Positions 21,879 to 31,830 of a stretch of DNA of 64,000 bases are shown here, one piece after another. The stretch comes from Rhodosorus marinus (Eukaryota > Rhodophyta > Stylonematophyceae > Stylonematales > Stylonemataceae): positions 682,001-746,000 of the forward strand of contig JAMWBK010000003.1 of assembly GCA_029953675.1 (NCBI GenBank), in the 5' to 3' direction. Numbering within the stretch: the stretch's first letter is position 1; every line of letters starts with the position of its first letter. The notes under the pieces are model-generated. The model worked only from the letters and a program-made list of their open reading frames with translations. It ran no database searches and was not told the DNA's origin. The position numbers and the translations under genes are program-made.

Positions 21879-23300
21879 ATGCTTGTGAGGGTTTTAGAGG
21901 TTCTGGCTGATGGTATGGCAGCTTTCGTTCGGTCGTAGGTTGTTTCGAGATTGAGAGAGGTTCCGAGTGGTGTCTGGGGCGGAGCTGCGCTGGTGTTTCT
22001 CCTTTCCATTTTTGCGAGCTTGCCGCTTGGACTCGGTGAAGTATTTCAGCAGTTGTTCTGCCTAATTCCTGCGAAGTGAGCCCCCAAAAAAGCCCAGTAT
22101 AGTTTGTTCTTTTGTTTTTCTGACGATCAAGGTCTTGTACACCTACAGAACGGTGGGAAACTTTCACGTTTGGAACCCGTTTACTGGACTATTCGTCGAG
22201 ACAAACGCGATCGCGGTGAGTGAAATCAAGTCTGTGGATAGGAAAAAGACTTTCATGGGCACGCTCTGAATCGTCTCCTGACCTTGATCAAGAGCAGGGT
22301 CTGCTTGTTGCCAGCACCTTCCTGGTTGCTGGCAAGTGGCTGGAACCGGCGTGGGGGCAGAGAGAACTCATCAGATTCATCTTGATCATGAACGGAACAG
22401 TTGGGTATACGACTTTCTTCCTCTACTCTGGGGCATGCTTGATTACTCAAAAACCCAACATTTGGTGAGATCTGCTCAGAAAGCCACAGTCGCACGAAGC
22501 AAGGTTGCCGTCTCGCAAACTGAATCCTTTTTGCATGCTCGTGACGCAGTTTTGCACTAATCTCCGGGTGCATCGGGTTGGTGACGGCCTCCACAGTGGC
22601 GCTAAAGCAGCTGATTCCCGAAAACCAGATCAAGCTCTTCCGCTCCTACAACATCAAAGCCAAACATCTCACCGCTATCGTAGTTACCAGCACACTCGTC
22701 CTCTGTGTAGTTGGACTTTTGGGAGTTTACAAGCTTATCATGAGCCTACTCGGGGCTTACTACGGCTGGTTGTACCTGAGATTCTTCCAAGTTAGAGATA
22801 AGGGCATTGGCGACCAGAACAGCGCGTTTTCTTTTCAGTCGTTCTTCCCAAGACAGATTCAGTAAGGGGGTGCTTCAGTGTGCGGCTTCGTCGCCCTCCC
22901 CTCCTTCTGACAAGCCATGCTGCTGTGGTTGTGATTCTCTCTTAACAGGCCGTTTATAGGGTCAGTGTCGACAAGAGTCTACAAGACCTTCACGCCAATT
23001 GTAGCCAGAGTGCATCAAAGTGTACCTACCTCGGTGGATGAAGAGGATCCATCCGCAACTCCCAATGTATCAGAGGACGATCTTGAGAGACGAAGGTGAG
23101 TGGACGGTCCACACCGGGAGGATGTGGGTCCGCAGATGATCGTTTTCTTTCTACCAGACTATCGGATTGTTTTACTCCTTCCTGATCGAAACTCATGTCC
23201 AACTTCTTCCAACAGGCAAATCGCAATGAAAGCTCTCAATGAGAGATTACAAGCCAACATTGGGGACGAACCTACTGAGGAGAGACAAACGGATGACTAG
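21879..23300 (+). CDS. TMEM115-family Golgi membrane protein (rhomboid-like fold)
   Basis: Multi-exon gene. Family features in order: an N-terminal TM (AALVFLLSIFASLPLGL), TYRTVGNFHVWNPFTGLFVE, VASTFLVAGKWLEPAWG (family VVAGRLLEPLWG), several TM helices, then the cytosolic signature YGWLYLRFFQVRDKGIGDQ with FSFQSFFPRQIQP, and the C-terminal ERRRQIAMKALNERL. This order and the last motif match animal TMEM115 closely. TMEM115 is a multi-pass Golgi protein linked to retrograde traffic and glycosylation; it shares the rhomboid fold without catalytic residues. The start is provisional. ATG 21879 plus CTT, a GTGAGG donor and a TAG acceptor put the first TM exon in frame. The stop is TAG 23298-23300. 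It ends 490 bases from the stop of the convergent proteasome gene. Confidence 0.85.
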
Positions 23301-23790
23301 GTCTAGGTTGTCAACCAAGTCAGCAAGCTTATCAACCGCTTCCGATCACGGGCTTCGTGTTCTAGTTGGTTTCCGAGGATGGGCTCCTACCTAAACACCT
23401 TTTTTTGTCGTTGAAGATCCGGAGTGATGCTGTATCAAAAGCTGGAGAGCTGCGCGTTTGGTGACCGACGTAGCTACTTGTTTTGTATAATCGTTTTCTT
23501 TTTTTGGTTTAACAAGGAGATGGAATCCAGCCGTCTGCTCCAGGCCGCGTTGCAAAGAACCTTGATTGTTTGGGAGGCCTGAACGAACTGGTGGTTCTTC
23601 AATCTTCAAAGTCCGCTCAGTGCCCGGTGGGCTTGCGATCGTCTTGCATGTGAGGGGCCACCCCAGTAAGTGGTGTTTGCCAGATTGCTTTGGTGCGGTA
23701 TGAGGGCAACCAATAGGGTACCATCTCGACTGAGGAGTTGGAGTTTGAGGGTCTAGCGTGTAGACAATATACCGATTTGTTTTTTTGCTT
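23301..23790. other. Convergent 3' spacer
   Basis: Tail-to-tail gap between the TMEM115-like gene and the proteasome gene. It has no AT island and no recognisable gene, and probably holds the two 3' untranslated ends. Confidence 0.6.
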
Positions 23791-24892
23791 TTAGTCCTTC
23801 TTGAGCTCAAATTCTTCCAATTGGATTCCGTCCTTTGTGATCTTGTAAATCTGCAGCGTATCTCCAACTGTGATTTCTCTCTCAGCTGCAGACGTGAAAG
23901 CATCCTTCATTAGGTCCGTGGCCTGTTCAAGACTCAAGTTTGGCTTCCCTGCACCATCCCAGCTCTGTGCCCAGTCAACCTGTGCCGAGGGGAAAAAGAA
24001 TGTTTGAGAACAAAAGGAAAGGCTTGATGAGCAACCCCTTGAAACAGTGGAAGCAAGGGGATATTCATACCTGGTTGTCAAACACCGGCTGCATTAGTTT
24101 CGTTCCAGCGCCATTGCAAACGATCTTTCTCTGTTCAAAGGATCCAATCGCATCATATCCACACACCCAGCCTTCACCTATTTCATTCAAAGAGCAAACA
24201 CAAGGTCAAGTCAGGAAGCCATGATGATACATGTAGTGGAGGCTCAAGGGCGGTCTACCTTTGTCATCCAATCCAGCGACAATGTTGAATGTGTAATACG
24301 GGAAGAACCTCTTGTAATAAAGGACTGTGGAAAGCATCTGCGAAACCGCGTTAAAAGTCATCCGTTTGTTGTTATCGTGCTCATACATTCGCATTCGCGT
24401 GGAGATGACTTTGTGAAGCGCACACGTGTCCGCCTGCATTCCAGCTGTCCCCAGCATGACCTTATCATTTCTAAAAACGGAATGAAAGAGAATCGATTAT
24501 CGGATCATTAGAATCCAATGCTCATAAGAGATTTCTAAAAAACCGTATCTTGGCTGTATCGTCGTACATCTTCAAAACTCTCGATATTTTCCGCGTGGGA
24601 ATGGAATACCCAAGCGTGAACCTAGTATCTGCAGCAACTATGACATAGTCGTCCCCGGCAATTGACGCAACGGTGCTAACATTTGAAAGAAAGAAAGAGC
24701 AAGTATCACAGTCAACGCCAAGTAACGACAAGACAAGTGCAGCCTCACCCACGGGCGAAGAAAAGCAAGCGTCAAAAAACACAACGGTCAAACAACTCAC
24801 CCTCCATTATCTTGATACGGATTAAACTGCGGCACCTGCTTTGTTCCATTGGCGCTTCCAGGCTCTAAAACCGGAGTTCCAAAGTCCATCAT
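23791..24892 (-). CDS. 20S proteasome subunit beta-6 (PSMB1/PBF1 type)
   Basis: Four or five exons from ATG 24892 (MMDFGTPVLEPGSANGTKQ) to the TAA at 23791. The exons assemble to the beta-6 pattern: NPYQDNGG, then TVASIAGDDYVIVAADTRF and YSIPTRKISRVLKMYDDTAK. Next come TRMRMYEHDNNKRMTFNAVS, MLSTVLYYKRFFPYYTFNIV and AGLDDKGR. The last parts are GEGWVCGYDAIGSFE, QPVFDNQ, and the tail FTSAAEREITVGDTLQIYKI. Insertion of RFFPYY and the C-terminal SAAERE block distinguish beta-6 from the other beta subunits. Beta-6 is a non-catalytic ring subunit. Consistent with this, the residues before the TVA strand do not give the free-Thr context of beta-1, beta-2 or beta-5. It acts in the cytosol and nucleus as part of the 26S proteasome. 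Confidence 0.95.
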
Positions 24893-25330
24893 CTTACTCG
24901 AATCCCCCACGAAAAATCCCAACCCTCGTCTTCAATCCACACCCAGCACTTCAACACCGGCCCCGATCAAACACCTTCCTCACGCCACACAGAGATCCTT
25001 CAGTCTAGTTCTATATATCAATCCGTTCTTCTCCTCAACAAAAAAAAAAGGCAACCTCAAAATGAAGTTATCGAGATGCCAACCAGACCAACAGCTTCCA
25101 GTCGTCTTCTTCAACAAGACCAATCTGCAAACACATTCACGTCATCCAAAAACGCCGAACTCTGAAATCGTCGAGTTTAGATCGAAAAACGCAGATTTGG
25201 TTTCTAACAGCACCTTCGTTTTTAATATTGTTTTCAATGGTTTGCCTATTTTCTCTCCATTTCTCCCCCTGGACAGCCTGTCTTTTAGGTGGTTGGAGCT
25301 GAGAGCTGTGTTGGAATCCATCGATCTACT
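24893..25330. other. C/A-rich leader of the proteasome gene
   Basis: Strongly C/A-rich on the + strand, hence G/T-rich on the coding strand of the proteasome gene. The plus-strand open frame across it (24849-25358) overlaps the proteasome first exon and has biased composition without a domain, so it is not called. Confidence 0.5.
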
Positions 25331-25945
25331 TCAGAGGAGAGCGATAGGACGGTGCTGAGAATGCTTATGAGATAGGATAAACATATCCGTCTGGAGGCCC
25401 CATCTACCTTTATTTTCGAGAAGCGTGGATTGACTAGTTACACCAAGTACGTTGGGAGTGCGACCCCTCTGAACTTCTGGAATGTAGTTGGACCTCTCCC
25501 CCCCACCATAGAGCGTTAGCTGTTTGAAGAGCATGAGCTGAGAATTGGAAAGGCAAAGGACGCATCTTTCTAGAGTCCGCTTCAGCCTTGGAGACTGCAC
25601 CGAAGCTCCACCACGCAGCGTGGTGCTTTTATGGTGGAACGCATTGAGCTGTAGGAGCTTATTATGGAATTCATCCAAGCGAGTAGTGAGCGCAAAACCC
25701 CCCACACATGTGAATTTATCGTCCGCGGTCTGTCGATACCAGCCATCGTCGTGTGTGCGCTCGATTTTTGGATCATGCTCCAAAGGGAGCAGATTTGTCA
25801 GCTTAGGAGTAGGGACCCTGCCTCGTCGAAGCAGATGTAGAATCTACGAAAAAAGCCTCGCAGCTACATGCAGTTCTTACTGGAAGGGGATGTTCCCTTC
25901 ATCGAACGAGAAACTTGGGTGCTCCGATCGTACACGCGTGGGCAT
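25331..25945 (-). CDS. Two-exon protein of unknown function, about 183 residues
   Basis: Not recognised. Exon 1 (25945-25881) reads MPTRVRSEHPSFSFDEGNIP and ends inside a codon at a GTAAGA donor. A 63-nt intron (25880-25818) ends in CAG, and exon 2 (25817-25331) continues in frame with VPTPKLTNLLPLEHDPKIER. The clean donor, acceptor and phase match argue that this is a real gene. The protein has an acidic and polar middle (THDDGWYRQTADDKFTCV), a likely helix (LTTRLDEFHNKLLQLNAF) and a less ordered C-terminus; no TM segment or signal peptide is visible. It lies 208 bases downstream of the SUMO stop on the same strand. A further intron in the C-terminal third is possible, because residues after SVQSPRL look less protein-like. 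Confidence 0.5.
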
Positions 25946-26153
25946 TGTGATACGTTCAAGACTCAGAAGTCAGCAGTCTACGGAGTTCAAGAAGTAGAAA
26001 CTTCTGTGGCAAATGAAGCACGGACCTCCACTGTTGAACGCTCCTTTTGGGTGGTATTTCATCAACGGTATTGGACAACATGATAGAGAATTGGTTACAG
26101 GAGTCACTTTAATGTATCTAACAGGGTGGATCTCTCTCGATGAACAGGCAATT

Positions 26154-26465
26154 CTACATTCCTCCTTGCTGGAAAACAAGCGCATCGATCACATCCCCCT
26201 GCTCCATTTCTAGCTTCTCCGGCGTATCCGTTTCTCCCACTCGATTTCCGTCGAATATGAAACGAAAAGTGTTCGGCTGGGCGCCCATCCTCTGGCAATA
26301 AACGTCCATCAGTTTCTTCAACTGCGTGGACTTCTTAATCCGAAACTGGACCTCATTCCCACCCCCATCCTTCACTCGAAGGTTAATCAAATTCGGATCT
26401 GCCTCAGTCTTAGCCTCCTGCTTCGCTTCAGTCTCGGGCTCCTTAACTTCCTCACCATCCGCCAT
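26154..26465 (-). CDS. SUMO: Small ubiquitin-like modifier (SUMO)
   Basis: Single exon, 103 residues from ATG 26465 (MADGEEVKEPETEAKQ). The flexible acidic N-tail is followed by the ubiquitin-fold domain: INLRVKDGGGNEVQFRIKKS, TQLKKLMDVYCQRMG, FRFIFDGNRVGETDTPEKLE, and MEQGDVIDALVFQQGG. It ends in GG followed by one Met, so only one residue must be removed by a SUMO protease (Ulp/SENP) to expose the Gly-Gly. The spacing and the residues around FRFIFDG and the Cys in VYCQRMG are typical of SUMO rather than ubiquitin or Nedd8. It is conjugated to lysines of nuclear proteins through the E1 SAE and Ubc9. A longer frame begins upstream, but the MADGEE methionine is the best start. Confidence 0.95.
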   Translation of the reverse strand: MADGEEVKEPETEAKQEAKTEADPNLINLRVKDGGGNEVQFRIKKSTQLKKLMDVYCQRMGAQPNTFRFIFDGNRVGETDTPEKLEMEQGDVIDALVFQQGGM

Positions 26466-26980
26466 CCCTACCAACAAAAATTACAACTCCACACAACAAC
26501 AACAACAAAAAAAAACAACAACGAAAACCTCCACCTCCCGCTTGCTTCTCTTACACAACCAATTCCAATCCCATTCAAGAGCAAACAAGACACAAAATAT
26601 CAAAAGGTTTAAACCCCTCTCAGGTAACCGCTCCCTCCTCCCGCCTCCCCCCAAAAGTAGTATCCAAAAGCTCTTCTACCAAAGCCCTTGCCCCTCAATC
26701 CGCATCGAAAATATCCACATCAGTCCTCATCATAAAGCAAAATCCGTCGAAAACCGTCATATATATATTCAGTCTATAAAATTAATATTGATTAGTTTAT
26801 TATGAATAAAATACTAATTTAGATACTTCAATCTATTATAGAGATTGATTCTGCATGACGCTTAGATTGTTGTTGATGAGATTTCTCCTTGTCGTTTTCT
26901 GCTTCAGGGTGAATTTTGTTCGTCTCCCGCTTTTCGCGTCTCCTTGTGCGGGTTTTCTGGTGCTTTCGGGAAGTGGAGTG
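26466..26980. other. Divergent promoter between SUMO and the small plus-strand gene
   Basis: The SUMO side (26470-26740) is C/A-rich on the + strand, a short AT island follows at about 26755-26845, and the right side is G/T-rich on the + strand. This is the symmetrical pattern of a bidirectional promoter here and supports a plus-strand gene starting near 26981. Confidence 0.5.
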
Positions 26981-27210
26981 ATGGTGGATGGAAAACTGTC
27001 CTTTAGGAAGGTCCAGCTGACTATTAAAACAGCTGACAGAAGTGTTCCTATGCTGCAAGAAAAGCTACGCAATCATCCAGTATCGGTGCGTTCGCGCGGC
27101 ATACAGAACCTTTCATTTCGTGAGAGTCACATGACTCTCACGAAATGTGGAGAAGATGGGAGAATGTGTAGGCGACCTTAGAGCGGCTGCGGCCCATGCC
27201 ATATGAGTGA
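26981..27210 (+). CDS. Candidate 47-residue two-exon protein of unknown function
   Basis: Not recognised. Exon 1 (26981-27085) gives MVDGKLSFRKVQLTIKTADR and ends NHPVS exactly at a GTGCG donor. The 86-nt intron ends TGTGTAG at 27171. Exon 2 (27172-27210) adds ATLERLRPMPYE and a TGA, in phase 0. The product is small and basic with a predicted amphipathic helix (VPMLQEKLRNH). It follows a G/T-rich leader and an AT island, as genuine plus-strand genes do here. A longer frame from 26855 would add a hydrophobic start (MTLRLLLMRFLLVVFCF), so a signal-anchored form starting upstream cannot be excluded. The intron carries a perfect hairpin (27114-27147). Confidence 0.4.
27114..27147. repeat. Perfect inverted repeat, 16-bp arms, 2-base spacer
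   Basis: The left arm CATTTCGTGAGAGTCA is followed by CA and the exact reverse complement TGACTCTCACGAAATG. It falls inside the proposed 86-nt intron of the small gene at 26981-27210. Such a structure would form a near-blunt hairpin in RNA or a cruciform in DNA. Confidence 0.95.
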
Positions 27211-27587
27211 GGAATATCCCGAAAGAAGCGGGACCAACCGCTACAGATTACTTCAACGTATCTGTATTGGTTGCGAGAGCAAAAGTGCCCATGAACACAC
27301 CAACAGAAAACAAGATGTTCAACATCGTTCGTTTTCCAGGCCTAGAGACAATATGAAGACATTAGGAGCAATGGCGAGAAACTGAATCAGTGAGGAACAA
27401 GCATGAGAAGAGTAGAGCAGATAACAGATCTGTCTCTCCATTCCTCAGAACGTGAAAACATCTTCAGCTTTCTTGGTCTTTTTTCAGTTTTGCTGGTCAC
27501 GCGGTCGTTTATATAGTTGCTCATACCAATCTTTCCTTCCGGGGCAATGCGGGTTTTCCAGAATTGAGCATATAATCACAAGCTGTT
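27211..27587. other. Convergent 3' spacer
   Basis: Gap between the end of the small plus-strand gene and the TRAPPC5 stop. It holds one short open frame (27203-27385) with no similarity. Nothing else was seen. Confidence 0.45.
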
Positions 27588-28493
27588 TTATGAGCACCTT
27601 TTTTCTCTGGCCATCACCTCGTCCGAAAATTCTATGGTGTAGAGTGTCATTGGTGGGTACGTTCTTTCGCTGTCGTTGGCATTGTACGCGTGCACTTTTG
27701 CGGGCTGTTTGGAGTAGTTCGTTATTCGATGAAGAAAAAGCAGAACAGTTAGTAACAAAGCGCGCCTCTGCGTGACGGACACTGCCCGATTTCACTCTTG
27801 GGGAGTCTAGATTTCGAAAAAACAGAGTGCTTACAAATCCAGCGGACTCCAGCACGCCTGCGATGATGCCTGCGACGAAGGCGGCACAGTTCATTGATCC
27901 ATAGTCTTCAGGAACAGAGACAAATGTGTTAACCAGCGGGTCACGCTCTTCGATAAAGTCTGTAGAGAACAAGGTCCAAATTGCGTCAGCCTGTCCGATT
28001 GAAATCTAGTTTTTTCGATGGACACTTCGACTGATTGCTTACAAGACGACTCGGACTCGCTCACTTTGCGCAAATTCTCCGGTTGTTTGCCGAAGAGAAA
28101 CTTCCAAACAGGATTGAAAACAAAAGAGAGGATCTGCAGCACTTTTGTCGATCTGGTGGGAACCTTCTCTCTGCCCATTCGATTCAGCGGGAAACTGAAC
28201 TATCAGGGCACTTGTGGTAGGCAACGTGTAGCAAATGGAGAGGAACCAAAGTCGTACCGGATTGCAACAAGCTCAAGAGCTCGACTCCCGACGCGCCTTC
28301 CGATATCGTTTAGCTTCTCCTCCAACCCTGTTGTCGACCGAACTCGCTTCCGGGAGTACTGAACAATCTCGGAGAAGAGAAGAGCGTACGCAGAAAAGCT
28401 AACCTCTCTTCGGTTTCCTAGCGGTTGGCTTAATACTGAGAACGACTGGGTACTTTTCGGCCCCAAACCATCCGACTTACGTCTACGATCCAT
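27588..28493 (-). CDS. TRAPPC5: TRAPP complex subunit 5 (Trs31 family)
   Basis: Four exons from ATG 28493 (MDRRRKSDGLGPKS) to the TAA at 27588. The Bet3/Trs31 fold is visible: REVSFSAYALLFSEIVQYSR, then LNDIGRRVGSRALELVAIRY, then STKVLQILSFVFNPVWKFLF with GKQPENLRK. The next exon gives IEERDPLVNTFVSVPEDYGS and MNCAAFVAGIIAGVLESAGF, the most conserved part of the family. The last exon reads KVHAYNANDSERTYPPMTLY and ends with EVMAREKR. TRAPPC5 is a core subunit of TRAPP tethers and exchange factors for Rab1 (Ypt1) and Rab11-type GTPases at the Golgi. The N-terminal tail is longer and more basic than in animal homologues. GTAAGT inside the first codons (after MDRRR) could be an alternative donor. 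Confidence 0.9.
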
Positions 28494-30300
28494 ATGGAAG
28501 TCCGCTCTAGTGGAGTCCGCGGTGCCCTCAAAAATGAGAGAGCACGTCAACGTCGTTGTTCAAAAGTTTCTTTTCGTGATGTCCGTTTCAACCCAGTTCA
28601 CATCTTAACAACGGAAAAAGCAAATTTCTCGAAGCATAGAAACTAATCGTCTCTCAAGGTCCAAAGTTCGCCGCCCGATAGCACTCCGATTCGGATCTCT
28701 TTACGGGCAAAGCACCAGGAGCATAACACGTGCTTGCTCAGCGAGCATACACAGGAGCTGCCAGGTTATTGACGTGCGTTGATGAACCTTCTCAACTTGG
28801 AAGAGAGTCTTGGTGATCAGGGTGCACGCAACAGAAACGTTGGGGTGGTCAACAGCACTGTACTGGCAACTACGTTATGTCCTGGAAAGGGGAGTACAAC
28901 AGGACAATACGTACGTATTGGGAAACATGGGGCTCTGTATCTAACAGTATAGATCCATTCATTGATAAAACTATCAATAGATACCTATAATTAAGTTAAT
29001 GCTCCCAGTGGTGGATCATGGTCACCAAAAAGCTAGTTAACTCTGGTTAAGTGTCACCAGCCGAAACGTATTCATTTGAGAATTAATCGACGCAGTTCCT
29101 TCGTGCTTGAATTATGATTTTTTTTCGATTTTGTCGTCTGTTCCTTGGCTTTACTATTCATACTACAATTTACAATGTAAACCTGTACTTCTATCGTTGT
29201 TCGTCTCAATATGTTATAATACGAAAATATTTTAGATAAAAGCAAGATGCATATGTAAAGAAGCAATATGATTGGAAAACATCTTTTGTTTTATATAGAA
29301 ATTAAATGTATGATTTTTTGATTGGAGAATGAGCGGATCACTGCTATCTCATTTGAAAACTTCTCCTAGCGTGATTTCGGAATCGAGAATGTGGCGCTTG
29401 GGGGGACGGTTTTTTTTTTCTCATGGGTTTCAACCTGGAGACCCTTGGACACGTCCGCTTGTATTGCGAGAGCTAAGGCGAAGTGGTTTTCACGCAACTC
29501 CTGGGGTGAAGGCCAAAGTAACACGAGCTTGGTAACTCCCCCATTATATCGTGATCGGTTCACCTAGACTGTGTTCGAAGCAGAACTGTTAGACTAAAGA
29601 TACGTTTCAATCTATTCACGCACTCTATATACTCATGAGGGGACTTCTACCGCGCTATTACTCTGACCAAAGGAGCTAGATTTAGGCTCGAACCGCGAAC
29701 AATGGAGAATACAAGTCCAATATCAGCAACTACACTCGCAGGAGTCCTGAACCACACCTCGTCCTGAATTTGCTAGTGAAGGTGAACAAGACTCCCATCC
29801 CATCCGTGAAATGCCCGCACACACGATGCTGTCCGCGGTCCATCCAAGAGGCTGAAAGGCCTAGACGGGTTTTACTATTGGAAAGAATAACCAACGCAGG
29901 CAATAGATCCACTCATTTGTTTCCACAAGATTCCATAGTCTGCGATACACGCCCGCCCAGCAGGATCTGCCGCAACTTTTCCGTTGCTCATCAACAAAAC
30001 CTGCCAGACACAACGGGACTTTATTCAACTTTTTATTTAACTTAATTATCAAACTAAGAATGCAATGACATGGGGTAAAAGTACTCATTTCGAACGGTAA
30101 ATTAGGAAACTTGATTCAGTTTTATGCATATTAAAGTTTTACCGTGCACGGCATGTGGTCATCGGATTCGGAAGGCCAGAGCGAGGCGGAGGAACAGGAC
30201 TTGGAAGAGGAGCGCCTCGGTTGCGAAGGTAGGAGAAGAGAAGACCAGAAAGGTATCTGAAAGGTTAATTTCCTGAAATTCTTGTTCTGTGGGAGGAGAA
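28494..30300. other. Divergent intergenic region with AT island
   Basis: Between TRAPPC5 (-) and the Nudix gene (+). An AT-rich island lies at about 28960-29330. An open frame at 29329-29535 (MSGSLLSHLKTSPS) begins at its right edge but has no similarity. A minus-strand D-arm-like match near 29655-29685 was examined and rejected as a tRNA. A possible upstream coding start at 30153 (MWSSDSEGQSEAEEQDL) could be an alternative acidic first exon of the Nudix gene. Confidence 0.5.
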
Positions 30301-31472
30301 ATGGGAAAGGCTCGCAAAGTGGTAAGTTTTTTTTTTTGGTTTTCCAACCGTCTTTCTTCTTCATTCCTGAGCCCTGGACAGGGTTTGAGCACGAGCTCGT
30401 CATTGAGAGCTACAAATTGCATGCGTTCCCAATCTGGCGCTTAGCGTGTCACTGGGCAGTTTAGTAGGTGTTGAGCTGGTGATATGTTGTTTCAACCTCC
30501 TTGTTTCCTATCCTTCGGTCGGGTTGCCTGGGTTGCCCACTGATCATCGAACGCAAGAGCATGGGAATGCACTTGGACCAGCTCAACACCGTCTGCCCGA
30601 TAAACTGATCCCTAACTGAGTGTTATGTTCCGATTTGTTTTTTTTTGTTCTTCCTGAAGGCCGGCTGTGTGCCGGTGAGGATTCGAAATGGTACGGACGA
30701 GTACGAAGTTTTGCTTGTCAAATCTCGCTGGGTAGAAGGCGTGTGGCTGTATCCGAAGGGAGGAGTAGAGGAACATGAAGAAGCAAAGATGAGCGCGATT
30801 AGGGAAACCCGAGAGGTACTGTTTCGACTAGCTTTCATGTCAAACGTTCTGCTTGGATTGAAACCGGTTTCTTAACCTCTGGAGAATCATCGCTGCTTTA
30901 TCTTTCGGTTTTGACCAGGAGGCTGGGGTAATTGGTCGATTGGGACCAAAACTTGGTAGCTACAAGTCTTCGACAGGGAAAGAGGTCCACAAGATGTGGA
31001 TATTGTTTGTTGAAGAGGAGTATGACGAGACTGACAAGAGATGGAAAGAGGTAAATCCAGTTCCGAATCTTTTTGCATTCTGCTGTTGGAAGGAGTGGAG
31101 ATGGAGCTAATGGAAGTTTTGTTCATCTCGGTTCCTTTCTCTCTTAGAGGGGAAAGAGGGCGAGGCACTGGTATTCGCTACCTGAGGCTGTCAAGATTAT
31201 TGAAGACGTGGGTGAGGAGTAAGTTCTCGACATCCTGAATCATGAGGACAACCTTTGAAAGACTTCATGCCTTGTAGGAACTGTTTCGTCCTTTGCTAGG
31301 CCTAAAACCTTGCGTCCACGTTCGTTTTTTTTCATCCCAAAGGAAGTTTCGCCCTGAGCTGAAGAAGATGACGACAAAGACCATGAAAAAGCTGGACAAA
31401 TTGAAGGACGACGGAGCCCCCAACAGCGAGACATTTGAGGATGACGATGCTGACGAGGAGGAGGATGGGTAA
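30301..31472 (+). CDS. Nudix hydrolase, diphosphoinositol polyphosphate phosphohydrolase (DIPP/Aps1) type
   Basis: Five exons: 30301-30321 (only MGKARKV), 30660-30815, 30919-31050, 31148-31218 and 31343-31472; phases all agree, giving 169 residues. The Nudix box GX5EX7REUXEEXGU is intact across an intron: GGVEEHEEAKMSAIRETRE joined to EAGV. Before it lies VLLVKSRWVEGVWLYPKGG, after it VHKMWILFVEEEYDET and RGKRARHWYSLPEAVKII, the layout of NUDT3/Aps1. These enzymes cleave the beta-phosphate from inositol pyrophosphates and diadenosine polyphosphates in the cytosol. The Lys/Asp-rich tail (KKMTTKTMKKLDKLKDDG, then DDDADEEEDG) is an addition. The terminal GGGTAAAC can also be read as a donor: an exon at about 31535-31591 (RVPQAERAYLETHGVKGA) would continue in frame, so the true C-terminus may be longer. 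Nothing else was seen in 31473-31830. Confidence 0.85.
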
Positions 31473-31830
31473 ACACCCCCCCCCCCCCAAACCGGCACCG
31501 AAAACGACCAATACATGAAGCTTTGATATCTTTAGGAGGGTCCCTCAGGCTGAACGCGCTTATCTGGAAACACACGGCGTGAAAGGAGCCCGTGAGTATC
31601 ACTCATGTGCGCTGTCGTTGGCCGAGCGGTTCGAGCTGAGGTTAAGGAAGCCCTGCCTCGGACTAGCGCAATGGGCAAATTGAGCCGCACCATTATGCGA
31701 GCAAGAACTTCCAGGCACACACGCGGTTCGTCCCTACTTTCTACCCATAAGGTGGTCAAAAGTTGCGGTCTCGTGTTCATATATTCTTCCTGTTCACGTA
31801 TTCTTGCTTTGCCCGTTTGTACTGCATGCT

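Noticed and set aside
24849-25358. 169-codon plus-strand frame
   Set aside because: It overlaps the proteasome first exon in antisense and crosses its C/A-rich leader; low-complexity composition and no similarity.
29655-29700. Minus-strand tRNA D-arm-like sequence (TAGCTCCTTTGGTCAGAG) near a T-arm-like CGGTTCGAGCC
   Set aside because: The T-arm-like part lies on the wrong side of the D-arm, and no anticodon stem pairs.
31478-31489. Poly-C run (also about 3941-3950 and 10239-10249)
   Set aside because: Homopolymer tracts without further structure; too simple to call a regulatory site.
31611-31673. tRNA-like segment (TGGCCGAGCGGTTC box with TGCGCT...AGCGCA pairing ends)
   Set aside because: Only about 63 nt long, no GGTTCGAATCC-type T-arm in the right place and no anticodon stem; probably a chance A-box match.
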